The notes: generated by a model not told the origin, from the letters alone. A stretch of DNA of 64,000 nt from Agrypnia vestita (GCA_016648135.1 JADDOH010023132.1:1-64000), one strand, 5' to 3'; positions 37,531 through 48,939 are shown, counted from the first letter of the stretch. Numbers and translations are program-made.

Positions 37531-37986
37531 AATTTGAACTACTTTCACGGTATTAAAATTATTTTAGGGAAGCATATTAAATTAGATTTTTTTCTAATTA
37601 TTTTATAAATTTTGGTTTTTATAATTAGATAATTTGTTTTGTTTTTATGTATCTTACAACTTTATAGTCATTTAGTACATAAAAATATACCTAATAAAAA
37701 TAAGTAGATACATTATGTTTTGTGCGACTTATGTTACAATTGACACCACGAGTGTTACTATCGACACCACTGTGGTGTCAAATGTAACAGTTTTCTTCTT
37801 TTTTTAATTTTCAAATAAACAAAAATTCTTAATACCTTCAATTTTTTTAACCATACACTTAGTTCCTAAATATATGGAAGTGCTTTGAAAAAAAAAATCA
37901 GGTAATTTAACCGGTTAATTATTTTGTTATAAACCAGAATGTCTATTTTGTTACTTTTGACACCACCTTCCCCTAAGGACCTAATA

Positions 37987-38768
37987 TTCGCTTTTCTGTT
38001 TCAAATTAAATTTACGTTGCCAATTTCGTCGAAGATTATTTTTATCTATTGGCTGAATTGACAGCATTCAAAATTTTTATACAAATGAAAACTTTTTCGC
38101 CGACTTCATTTGTTTACATGCGGAACATGCGAAATGTCTCCGTTCACAATGCGGACGCGGTTTACAAATCTCTGCCGAGCACATCCGCTGTATATTTACG
38201 ATAGCGCAATAATATTGTTGGACGATTTTCGTTTGTTGGGCGTTGGGCTCAATGGCATCGTGAGGCGAGACGATACACGCGGAGCCGCGCCGGTATAGCC
38301 GGGATCTGCAAGTAGGTACATCATCGACACAACGGCGGAGACATCCGTTTTGAGGAAGAGTTGTTCACCCACACAGGAAGACATCCTGCCTAATAAGGAC
38401 CTGGCGACGTGGTGACGTCACGTTGCATTGAATTATTATATCCGACACGTGACGCACGCCCGGTTACGGTAACCAAATGCAAATTTACTTTTCAACATCC
38501 TCCCGAGGTAAAAATCGCAGTAAGAACGCTGTGCTGGCCACAATAATGCGCAAGATTAATCTGATAGCGAGCGTTTAATGGCCCGCGGTCCACGAAATGA
38601 GACGCGGTGCGGTAAATCTCAGAGATTTCATCGAGATAAATCTAAATGCCGCGTGTTGAGATATAGGTATCAGCTACAAATTTGTAAAAAGAAATACCCG
38701 TGTACACGAATTTGACAGCGCAACTCGACAAAAATGTCACCCAGAATTATAAATACCCAGCGGTTTAA
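37987..38768. promoter_or_regulatory. GC-richer unique-looking DNA between two mariners
   Basis: This stretch has mixed composition, no repeat ends and no convincing frame. It contains a TGACGTCA CRE-like site (about 38413), a CACGTG E-box (about 38446) and an ATGCAAAT octamer (about 38477). Such a cluster in a long intron suggests a regulatory segment, but this is only an inference from motifs that also occur by chance. Confidence 0.3.
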
Positions 38769-38770
38769 TA

Positions 38771-40057
38771 TTAGGTCCTTACATATGAAAATGGCGTTTA
38801 GTATGGGAGGAACATAAAGCCGATTTTTTTTTATTATAATATATTTATTTAATCAAAGTATGTACCATTGCTATCTATGCACTTTTGCCATCTCATAGGT
38901 AGTTCATTGATCCCTTTACTAAAAAAAACCATTCGGACGGGAATCAATAAAATCTTTGAAGGCGGTTTGGACTGCCCCATCGGAGTTGAATATTTTCCTT
39001 TGCAAGAAGTTATCCAAATTTCGAAAAAAATGGTAATCTGTTGGGGCAAGGTCCGGAGAGTACGGTGGATGTCTTAGACATTCCAATTGAAGCTCCTCTA
39101 ATTTGGTAGCCGTCTGTTGTGCAGTGTGTGGTCTAGCGTTATCATGAAGCAGCAGTGGCCTAGAGCGATTAACCAGCCTCGGTTGTTTAGCAGCTAGCTT
39201 TTCCATCATGGTTTGCAGTTGCTGACAATAGACATCTGCCGTAATCGTCTGGCCAGATTTAAGAAAGCTGTAGTGAACGACACCAGCACTAGTCCACCAA
39301 ACGCTCACAAGTAACTTTTTTGGAGTCAATTTTCGCTTGGGGCATGGTTTGGCTGGTTCGGCAGGGTTCAGCCATTGCGATGAGCGCTTCCGATTATCGT
39401 ACAGGATCCACTTTTCATCACAGGTAATGATTCGATTTAAAATCCCTTCATTATTGTGCCGGTTGAGTAATGCAACGCAGCAGTCAACGCGCGTTTGTTG
39501 ATTTGCTTCACTCAATTCGTGAGGTACCCACCTTTCAAGCTTTTTCACCTTACCAATTTGCTTCAAGTGGATTAAAACAGTTTTATCACTAACACCGCAG
39601 CCTGCAGCTAACTCGGATGTGGTTTGCGATGGATCCGCTTCCACAATAGCCTTCAATTCTTCATTATCAACTTTGGTCTCCGGCCGTCCACGGGGCTTGT
39701 TCTGCAGGTCGAAATTTCCAGAACGAAAACGTTGGAACCAAAAACGCACTGTGTTTTCTTTTGCGGCACCGTCGCCATACACATCATTAATCCTTCGAGC
39801 CGTTTCTGCAGCACTGGTGCCACGGTGGAACTCGTACTCGTAAATAACGTGATATTTCAAGTTTTTCATTTTGTAAACTGAGTGACGCAAAGAAAAAAAC
39901 AATTGAGGAAAAAACAAATGAATTATAATTTTCAAAACACAAATACATGAGTAAATAGCTGTACAAATTTGGATTTGGAATTCCTAATCAAAGAGAAGAT
40001 ATTTGAGATCAAATTTGCCAGTACGGCAAATCGCCAATTTCATATGTAAGGACCTAA
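38771..40057 (-). mobile_element. cecropia-type mariner copy 2, full length
   Basis: The 1287-bp element has inverted ends TTAGGTCCTTACATATGAAA. TA lies on both sides (38769-38770 and 40058-40059). It is very similar to copy 1 but in the opposite orientation and without the nested insert, so it shows the unbroken state of the right end. Confidence 0.97.
38849..39869 (-). pseudogene. cecropia-type mariner transposase, one frameshift
   Basis: It reads from MKNLKYHVIYEYEFHRGTS through all three catalytic motifs: TCDEKWILYDN, HDNARPHTA and YSPDLAPTDYHFF, with 34 residues between the second and third Asp (D34D). Near the end, eight T residues replace the seven of copy 1. The shift brings in a stop just after RPNGFF (38919), so about 23 C-terminal residues (SKGINELPMRWQKC..., to 38849) are out of frame. 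Apart from this homopolymer slip the gene is essentially intact. Confidence 0.95.
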
Positions 40058-40059
40058 TA

Positions 40060-41085
40060 TTATATAAAACGTGTAAATATTAATTGATAAAAAAAAAATA
40101 ACTATAGGTGAACTACGTTTGACTTATTTAAAAAAATTACTACGAGCTTGTAAATTTTTAAACAATTATAAAAATGACGAACTAAATACTCATAAAAAAT
40201 ATATGTTCTTAATAAATAAGTTGCGCTTTATTACGAAATGACGTTTTTACTAGAAGATACTCGATTTGGAACGAAATTTTAAACTTTTGTAGGAAACCAG
40301 CGCCATCTTTGGTGAGCTCATTAACTAATTTTCCATATAAAACTTAAATCAATTAATTATGACGGATTAATTGATTAATTAGTGAATCTGGTAATCGATT
40401 CATGTTTTGTCATTGAGAATACGTCTGTGTGCAAAATTTCAGTTAGATTGCACATTGGGAAGCGGGTGGAATATCGATTATACGATTCCGTCCTGACAAA
40501 CAGGTGAAGCTTATACAAGCGTGGCAAAATACGTTTGTTACTACGGGATTTAATTGTGCAAGAATAAATACTTAAATTGCATTACAAACGTGTCTTAAAT
40601 ATATGCGAGGGGGGGACTTGCTTCTGCTGTGCCCCAGTCCCCTAGCCTAAGGAAGAGATTTAGTTCAACTCTGCATAATTTTATAAACTGTAGAATTAGC
40701 TGAATTTGATTTTTTTTAATATACACAGCCAAAGAATATCAACTCTTTATTTCATTTAGTCGATTTTTATGGAAGTGACATAATTTTGGCTTCAACAATA
40801 ATGTGGGGGCGTGCGATCTGGCGACGGGCTACGGTTCAACCATGGCTGACGGCCCGGGCAACACGTCCTTTTACGGCAAAACTCGCGAGTCGGTGGGCTG
40901 ATGTTCAACTCATTGCTGCGTAATAAATTAGTAGTGCCAGTCAAATTCCTGCACGGCGATTGTTGTTGATATTGTTATTGACATGACCATCCCGCAGGCG
41001 TATACACCGTATTATATCAAGTGAGAAAATAAATGTGATCAAAATAATGCCAGCATTTAACCGATCGAAATGAAGATGATAATAG
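40060..41085. other. intron sequence without a recognised gene
   Basis: AT-rich with GC-rich patches at 40615-40650 and 40800-40910. No exon or element end was recognised. Confidence 0.4.
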
Positions 41086-41606
41086 GGTGTAACAGAGCTA
41101 GTCCGCAATACTTTACAGGTGGATTCCTTCCTTGATTGTGAGCCAAAAATATTCAAGCAACGAGAGATATTTAATATTAATAGTTACGGAGTTATGCAAT
41201 GTCAAAGTTTGCATTATTTTTTCAATATTTCTGATGTACACTTTACAAAATGTTGAACTATCATTACAGAAAATTATATCGATTACGAGAAATTAATTTG
41301 TTTCAATACAAGTCGTATAAAATGATGAAAAACCTGCAGAAATTCCAATTGGAATCGGAAACTTTTTATCATTTTATTTGACTTGTATTAAAAGGAATGA
41401 ATTTTACATATTCGAAATAAGTTACTGTAATAATATTCCAACGTTTCACAAAAAATAAGTAAGAAATATTGAAAAAAAAAATGCTAATTTTGATGTCGCT
41501 TATCTCCATAACTACTGATATTAGGTGATAGTTGCTTGAATATTTTCGACTCACAATTAAAGCGGGAATTTATCTGAAAAATATTCTAGACTAGCTCTGT
41601 TACACC
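41086..41606. mobile_element. foldback element with arms of about 240 bp
   Basis: It begins GGTGTAACAGAGCTAGTC and ends with the inverted form. Each arm carries, in order, a tTgtGAGyCrAAAATATTC word, an AGTTAyGGAGwTA word, a run of T before TCAATATTTCT, and an ACAAGTC...AAATGATrAAAA segment. They meet at CCAATTGG in the centre. It is almost entirely palindromic and has no frame. Relatives: 12618-13190, 43998-44453 and 63768-64000. Confidence 0.85.
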
Positions 41607-41992
41607 TGTGTATGTACATGTACATATTTAAGAAACGCTAAATATGTATTTTTTAAAAGTGTTTATCTTGTACACAAACATTTTAGGTAGTACCTAGTTG
41701 GATTTGCCCGCTGACATGTTAATGGCAACACTTATCAAAATTACGAGGGTACGTTTTTATATATCAATGCGGGTGCTTTGTGCCACAACGTACAGTTTTA
41801 CGATTGCCTTGAAGCGGCCTACAGGCTGAATTGAGTTTAAATTTTATGGGCAAAAGCTTTAACCATTGTGACACTTGGTGTGTGAAATATACCGCCGAAC
41901 CCGCAAAGCAACAAAACAACCGAATAAAAATATGTAAATGTTAACAAGACTGAAGAAGCCCAACAGCATACAATCATTATTCAGCTATAGTT

Positions 41993-42155
41993 CTTTCCAT
42001 TTAAGAAAGACAATCGAATTAGTGTAAATCATACGTACGACGCACATTGTTTCTTGTGTTGGTGTTTACGGGTATAAATACCAACACAACGAAACAATGT
42101 GCCTCGTACGCACGTCTTACACATACTAATTCGAGTGTCTTTCTTAAATGAAAAG
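41993..42155. mobile_element. short foldback MITE
   Basis: Left arm from TTTCCATTTAAGAAAGACA; right arm, inverted, TTTTCATTTAAGAAAGACA. The arms share GCACATTGTTTC and GTGTTGG...TTTA words and face each other across GGTATAAATACC. Arms about 75 bp. Confidence 0.75.
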
Positions 42156-42932
42156 AAGTCTACTTGACGTCATATTATAGTAGGTACATCGATCCGCCCT
42201 TTGAACGTAAGCGGGACATGTAGTCGTTATGCCTTAATTATTTTTTAACCTATCGCTAACAAAATGAGATAAATTGTTTTAATTAGATAATTATCTATAG
42301 TTACAAATTAAAGACGTTTAAAAATAATTAAATAATAAACATCCAGATCGACCATTTTTCAATTGAAGCTAATTAAACACTTGAAAAAAAACGATAATTC
42401 ACAGGGAATTAAGGGACACTTCATGTTGCAACGCCAGTACTAAAATCATATATAAGAATCTTTGTTTGTATGCATGTGTACGAGCCTTAAATTTGTAATC
42501 TCCGGAAGAGGAAATTTTATGGTTTTGATAAAAAAATTCGTGATACGACGATAAATATAAATAAAAACTTTAGGTAAATACACATATATTACGACCACAC
42601 GTGTTAATATGCGTAAAGAATTTAATAATGACGGTGATTTTATTTTAAACCCATAAAAACAACCTATTAATCGATTATTATTCAAGATGCCAATTAGTAT
42701 CTATACAATATTATTATATAAATAAAAGTACAAAGATATTAAATAAAATTTTCTCCAATATTCGGTAGGTATAACGAACTAGTTTTTACGATCCCGTGCG
42801 TTTCTCCATCCTGAGATTTGACTGTATACGAACAAGATGCATCTAGGTGAGATGGACTGATTATTTAAATAAATAAATAAAATAAAATGAGTCGCGAGTT
42901 TACCAATTTTTTTTTCATATTCATGGCACTTT

Positions 42933-43070
42933 AAGGGCCAGTTGTTTCATCAGTAGTAATAGTTAAGAAAAAAAATAGATTTAAGCAAAAACGAGTTATT
43001 TTATTGGTGGAAAACACAAATAGCTATGCTTTTCGCTTAACTATTACTATTAATCAAATAACCGACCCTT
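42933..43070. mobile_element. short TIR MITE
   Basis: Left AAGGGCCAGTTGTTTCATC; right, inverted, AAGGGTCGGTTATTTGATT, both followed by AGTAATAGTTAAG. Length 138 bp. The target duplication is uncertain (TTA or TTAA-like), so the superfamily is left open. Confidence 0.6.
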
Positions 43071-43079
43071 AGGGTGGTA

Positions 43080-43430
43080 CCTATGTAACCCCCTACATCG
43101 AGAAGAATAAGACTAAGATGGTGTGGATGCGGGGGAGGAAGAACACGTGATTCATAAAGCCAAGACAATCAAGAAGCCTGTAAATATAAGATCTTGAAAA
43201 TTTGAACAAAACCAAGGATGTAGCCCAGAAAGAATGAGGTGGTGCAGAGCGATAAGATTAGCCGATAAGAAGACTAACACAAATTGTGAAGCGCTGGTCG
43301 TGTGGCCACATGAGGAGAACACTGCACGCAGGGCCTAGCAACAGCAACCAGTGATAGCCGATTGCCAACTGCTAGTTGATAATATAATAAGGAAACATCC
43401 AAAAATTAATTTAGTACCAAGTTGGAATAC
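43080..43430 (+). repeat. possible degenerate non-LTR fragment
   Basis: Broken frames read KTKMVWMRG, WSCGHMRRTLHAGPS and similar words that resemble the last part of a reverse-transcriptase ORF (the HV-R region before the C-terminus). The match is weak and interrupted by stops. Confidence 0.3.
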
Positions 43431-43997
43431 CATGGTGTAGTGCGCTATGTTAAATGTACGGATACGTTTATAACATCTGTGTGATTAGAGAAAATCACTT
43501 GGGACGTTATAGAAATAATATTTAAAAACTCGTTACAGTAACGCAGTGTGCTTTGCGTGAAATTAAGGAATGAAACATTTCCAGTGGTGAACCAATTGAC
43601 GAATTTCGGTAATAAAATTCACTTTTGACTCGCTTCGCCTGCAACGCTAATTGGCAGAACGGCCCCTTAATTCAATGTGTGGATAATCAAAAGTGCATTA
43701 ACATAATAAAAGTTGTATTTTTAGAAAATATAAATGGAAAAAACAATTAAAATGCTAAATTAATTCAAGTAACTATAAAACAATAGTTTTCAGTGTTACT
43801 TGTTGAATTTTTTAATAGGTGTGTGTACGTACAAATATAATTTCCTCGGTCCGACAGCAAACGTACGCAGTAAGCAGGCATAGAACGAATAAATTAATTC
43901 TACAATCGTTTGGCAATAACTGTGCATTTGACTAGATATAAAGTAAAAGAAGAGTGTCCAGTGCCCTTCTAGTGACGCAACTTTCGTCTCCATTATG

Positions 43998-44453
43998 CAA
44001 GGTATCTCATATCTAGTAGCAAAAACTTCGGGGAGTCTTCTTTATGCAATTTTAAATAGAAAATAAGTACACTTTGGGTGAAATGTCGACAGTTACGGAG
44101 ATAAGCGACATCAAAGTTTTCATTTTTTTTTCAATATCTGACTAATTTTCAGTAAAATGTTGGGAGTAACACTACAGTAACTTATTTGGAATATTAAAAA
44201 TTCAGTCGCTTTAATACAAGTTAAATAAAATAACAAAAAAATATTCAAATTTCTGCAAGGTTTTAACAATTTTATTTGACACGTATCAACGCGAATAAGT
44301 GTTTCATGTCCTACTCTTTACATAAAATGCAAACTTTGATGTCGCTTATCTCCTGAAGTGTCGATATTTCAACCAAAGTGTAAAGAATATTTTCTTTTCA
44401 AAATCTTATGAAGACTCCCCGGTAGTTTTTGCCACTAGCTACGAGACATCCTG
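43998..44453. mobile_element. foldback element, variant family member
   Basis: The ends CAAGGTATCTCATATCTAG and, inverted, CAGGATGTCTCGTAGCTAG differ from the 41086 element. The arm core GGAGATAAGCGACATCAAAG followed by TTTTTCAATAT is shared. Both arms contain a GGGGAGTCTTC word and an ACACTTTGG word. Confidence 0.75.
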
Positions 44454-44501
44454 TATTATAACACATATTAACACATATCAATAACTTAATAACAGGACCA
44501 T

Positions 44502-44760
44502 TTGTGACGTATAAATGCAAAGACAGCAATATCCAAAAAATTAAAAATATGTTTCGAATGGTGTCAGCGAGGATTACTAATTTAAAATGTACTGAATTCT
44601 AGATTTATGTATCTATCTTTTCCAAAATCATGTTTCCTATAAATTTATAGGTTACGTTTCTTATAAAATCTCGAATTCAGTTCATTATAAGATAGTAATC
44701 CTCGACGACTGCAATAATTTGTTTTTGGATATTGGCTGCCTTCGCTTTTATACCCTACAT
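44502..44760. mobile_element. palindromic MITE, TATGTGGGGTA family copy c
   Basis: Right end, inverted, ATGTAGGGTATAAAAGC. The left end is more diverged (TTGTGACGTATAAATGC). The body matches copies a and b. Confidence 0.7.
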
Positions 44761-44929
44761 TTCCAGTATCTAGTATACGCCAGGCTTTTTACGGAGTCTT
44801 CTATTTCTGATTCCCTATTCGTTTCCATACGTTAGTAACGAAAAGTCAATATAAAATCCGCCCATCTCCTCATCTTGCTGTTATCAACAACAAAAAATAA
44901 TATAAATTTATCTTTCTAGTATTAGCAAC

Positions 44930-47530
44930 AAAAAAACCAACCCATAAAAACCAATTTTTCATTTTACTCCCTTTCTTTGTAAATTAAGTTTACCATCATG
45001 TAATTAAATAATTGATTGACTGAAAATGAAACATGTCTAGACAAATATCTATGTCAAAAATCTCTAAAAATATCTCTTCATTATTTGATTTCTTCCCAAA
45101 AAACCGAAGTGTGCTGTACCTATTATACCTACCGACGGAGTAATTCAAATTTTAAATATTCCGTGACGTTATCAGGCCGCCGTTGGTAATCAAACTTTTG
45201 GAATGATTCCATTTTGAAAAAAACATTAAAATTTCTAAAAATCCAAAATTGTACTATAATTTTTTTTTTTAACGAATATTTGATAGACCTTCTTGATCGT
45301 CGCCACGAGTCTGCTTACACAGTTTCAGCTCGATTGGATCACGGGAAAAGGGTCAAAAATCTATCCAAAATTTTTTCGTCAAGCAATTAAGCAAGCAGAC
45401 GCCTTGAGTTAAAAGAAAGTAAGTAAATACAGTATAATGTAAGTCTGCCTCATGATCTTGCTAGCATTAGCTACAAAAATTTATATATAAAATACGTATG
45501 TCTAATCATCTTGCTATTATTTATTAGTGACATATTGCTATTTTTAGCAATAAAAATACAATATAAAATACGTACGTCTAATCATCATGCTATTATTTAT
45601 TAGTGACATATTGCTATTTTTAGCAACAAAAATACAATATAAAATACGTATGTTTAATCATCTTGCTATTATTTATTAGTGACATATTGCTATTTTTAGC
45701 AATAAAAATACATATAATACGCATGTCTAATCATCTCGCTATTATTAGTAACATATTGCTATTTTTAGCAAAAAATACAATATATAATATGTATGCTAAA
45801 TCATTTCGCTATTACTAGTAATGTATTGCTATTATTAGCAACAAAAAATCAGTAAAATACATCTGGTCTTATCGACTTACTCATTGGGTAAATAAAAATA
45901 TATTCAAGATATTTCATAGATGTCTCATACAGACGAAGCTATTTTTTATATGGGAAAGTAGAAATGAATGTCTTTTTTGGGATTTATATGAATTACGAGC
46001 TATCGTACGGCCGGCTTAAGTAATCACTTTATATATTGTAACGTTCACCATTTCTACCCATGATAGACTACCGCATCTATCAAAATTTTGGAAGTTGTAT
46101 ATATATTAAATTTGCACAATTTGTTTCACATGCGAGTTGTATTTTTACAACTGCCTGAAAAATGGTGTAAAAAGTTATCAGTAGGTACTATATTTATTAC
46201 GTACGTGTCTAACAGTTAACCGCAGCAACACAGTCACATATATGTATTACAATCTTAAATTTTTGGACGGTGATAAATATGCACGTTTAAAAAAAATACC
46301 GATGAATCAATTTGAATAATCAAAGTAATACTATATATTCACAACCTGAACACGCGGATCGGTTGTTATAAATCACTTTGTTTAAATTTTTCTAAACACA
46401 AGTGCCGTATTAAATGAATATGTATTTAGCAGATTTATCAATTACCCGATTTGACGGGGCATTTGACAGACGGCTATTGGGTTGGCCGCAATGAAGTTAC
46501 AAAACCATCGGTTCGGACGCTGGTAAAGTGGGGGTCTCTCAAAACTAATTGATATTTAAGGGATTATATCAACCTGGGAGCCTGAATTTTATATTTAATT
46601 ATTGATTAGAATGGGTGATTTTTTACAAGAAGGTGACTACTTTTTACTCCCTACGATCAAGAAGATCTATCAAATTTTCGTTAAAAAAAATTAATAATTA
46701 TAGTATAATTTCGGATTTTTAGAAATTCTATTGGTTTTTTCAAATTCAAATCATTAGAAAAGTTCTATTAGCAACGGCGCGGCGGCCCGATAACGTCGCG
46801 AAATATTTTCTAAATTTGAATTACTCCGTCGGTATAATAGGTACACCACTACGAATTTCGAAAATTTACAAAACAATTGGTTCAATTGACAGCAAAATTG
46901 GGTGTTTTTGGGAAAAAATCAAATAATAATTTATTTATTTTAGAAATATATTAAATTTCTGTAAGTTTAGTGTGATGTTATATGTTTTAATTTGTCTTTA
47001 ATTATTGTTATATTTTACAAAGAAAGGGAGTATAGTAAAAACTTTGTTTTTATGGGTTACTTTTTTTGTAATGACACTTTAAGGTACATATTAAAACGTT
47101 ATTTTATTACATAATTTTAGAAAAATACGAGAAATGGCCGCGTTGGTCCATTCCCGAGGCGTATTCTAGTATAAATGTTAATAATTCGGATGAATGACAT
47201 ATAAAAAGAATATTGCTTCATAACTCTAATCCAAAAAATAGGCATCTCATTACTATCGGCGACATCTATACTGGTTTATGGAGATGGCAAATCTCAACCA
47301 CAGATAACGATAGTAAAATAAAACTCGCATATGAAAAAAGTTGTACAAAGTTAATATATATACAACTTCCAAAATTTTGATAGATGTGGTAGTCTTTCAT
47401 GAACGTCACATTATGTAAATTGATTATTTAAGCCAGCCGTACGATAAGTCTATAAACACCCAAAAAAGGACTTGTATACCTACTTTCCTATATTTAAAAC
47501 AGTTTCGTCTCTGTGAGACATTTATAATCA
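44930..47530. repeat. two interleaved long inverted repeats
   Basis: Arm A (about 44930-45320) recurs inverted as A' (about 46630-47070). Shared words are ACCCATAAAAACC, ACTCCCTTTCTTTGTAA, CCGACGGAGTAATTCAAAT, GACGTTATC.GGCCGCCG and TTGATAGA.CTTCTTGATCG. Arm B (about 45910-46130) recurs inverted as B' (about 47325-47530). Shared words are ACTACC.CATCTATCAAAATT, TTGGAAGTTGTATATATATT and ATCGTACGGC.GGCTTAA. The order is A, B, A', B'. No frame is present. Confidence 0.8.
45425..45870. repeat. minisatellite, about 85-95 bp unit, about 4.5 copies
   Basis: Successive units contain ATCATCTTGCTATTATTTAT, TAGTGACATATTGCTATTTT, TAGCAA(T/C)AAAAATAC and ATAAAATACGTA. The first three units are nearly identical; later ones are shorter and more diverged. 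It lies between arms A and B of the interleaved inverted repeats. Confidence 0.85.
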
Positions 47531-47534
47531 ATCT

Positions 47535-48087
47535 TGATTAATGATGTTCCCCTGGGGATAAAATCTAATATAGTATACTTGAAAAATTTGAACACACTCA
47601 AAATATTTTGAAAATAATACTTTAACAATTTGATATGTTTGTTTGTAAGAAACAATTAATTGTTTACATTTTTAAAAATACTGTTCCCAAGCACACCCGC
47701 GTTTTGACAATCACTTCAATCGATTTATTCAGTGCATTGCGAGACCAAAACGTCAACGAGCCGAGTATTCAATTCAGTAACATATTTATATGGTTTAAAG
47801 AGGACAAAAGATTACAAATCAGCTAACAAAAATTAAATCTAACATAACCCAAAGCATCTCCACGCAGCGGAAGCCCGCATAATTAAAAATCAGTCATAGG
47901 TAAATACAATATATTGTATTTCAGATAGTAAAAGTTTTTGTACGATAGTTGAACTTCTGAATTAATATAAAACTAATGAATAAATTTACTAAAACTCTTA
48001 AATTTAAATGGCCTTGTGTGCTGTTGGTGTTGGAAGGTTGCATGATTATGTGACCACCAGCAAGGCTTGTTTTATTATAAAACTAAC
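47535..48087. other. intron sequence without a recognised gene
   Basis: A 63-codon plus-strand frame at 47635-47826 has no domain I recognise and lies in AT-rich DNA. I treat it as chance. Confidence 0.4.
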
Positions 48088-48318
48088 TGTAACCCATCAA
48101 AAATTACGGTAATTTTACATGTCGGTTTCTAAGGAATAGGTATTTATTAATTTTATTTAAAAAAAAATCGAAAAGAAATATTTACGAAAAAAAAATTTTT
48201 GAAAAAAAGATTTTTGCAAAAAATAATTTTACGAAAAAATCTTACTATAAAAAAGTTACGGACGTTACAGGAAGTTACGCGGACAGAAAGACAAGGAAAT
48301 TATTATAATTGGGATATT
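48088..48318 (+). repeat. dispersed repeat ending ATTATAATTGGGAT, copy b
   Basis: It shares TAACCCATCAAAAATTACGG, GTCGGTTTCTAAGGAATA, the A-rich middle and AAGTTACGGACGTTAC with 12185-12616. The middle is shorter and the GACA microsatellite reduced. Confidence 0.6.
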
Positions 48319-48939
48319 AAATTATCTGCGATAAATGTAATGTGATAGTTTCGGTGCCCCGACTTCGGTGTTCCGTTGTTTTAATTCCCCCACTATCCCA
48401 ACCCTTGCCCTTGATTTTAAGAATCCGTCAACTAAAAATAACTTACGTCATATGTTTTGTTTGACTTACATTATGTTTTACGTTATGACTTACGTGTGTT
48501 TGTTTATTTTATGGTTTCATAACATGATCATATAATTGCAATGATTGCTTACTATATATATGTCGATGCTTTCTTAGCAGACATTTAAAAGAACCTGATA
48601 CCTCATACATCATGTATGAAAGTTTATACCCCGATGAACGCGATTTTTCGACTTACGTTATCCTTAGGGGTATAATTACATTAATGTGCTTTTCATATTA
48701 ATTTTTTTTGTTTCACAAAGTTCTCCCTCGGAGCGAAACTACATAACCCTATAATAATAAACAAATTTTTAAAACAAACTATTAACCATTTTCAATAAAA
48801 AAACACTTGTCAAGTCCGCGGTAGCAGGATGAACAAGTTTCATGATTAAAATATAAATTAAAACTAAAAAAAAACAGTGAAAAAAATGGTGAAGTCTGTC
48901 AATAAAGGACTGAGAAATAGACTATGTTTTTAACGTATT

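Larger units (their letters stand above)
35943..37973 (+). mobile_element. pogo/Tigger-like element inserted in the mariner right end
   Basis: Both ends begin GGGGAAGGTGGTGTCAA, followed by one mismatch and AGTAACA (24-bp inverted ends). TA is duplicated at 35941-35942 and 37974-37975. Several subterminal copies of GGTGTCAATTGTAACA lie inside each end: left zone near 36310-36365, right zone near 37735-37790. The remaining coding fragments are described separately. Confidence 0.92.
34838..37984 (+). mobile_element. cecropia-type mariner copy 1, interrupted by a nested insertion
   Basis: It starts TTAGGTCCTTACATATGAAA at 34838 and ends ...AAGGACCTAA at 37984, with TA on each side (34836-34837 and 37985-37986). 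Its right inverted end is split at a TA by a 2031-bp pogo-like element (35943-37973). Removing that insert and one TA leaves 1114 bp. The intact-length copy at 38771-40057 is 1287 bp. The difference is nearly all explained by a 171-bp deletion in the coding region. Confidence 0.95.

Noticed and set aside
45425..45870. CRISPR-like array
   Set aside because: Units are contiguous tandem repeats with no unique spacers, and this is animal DNA.
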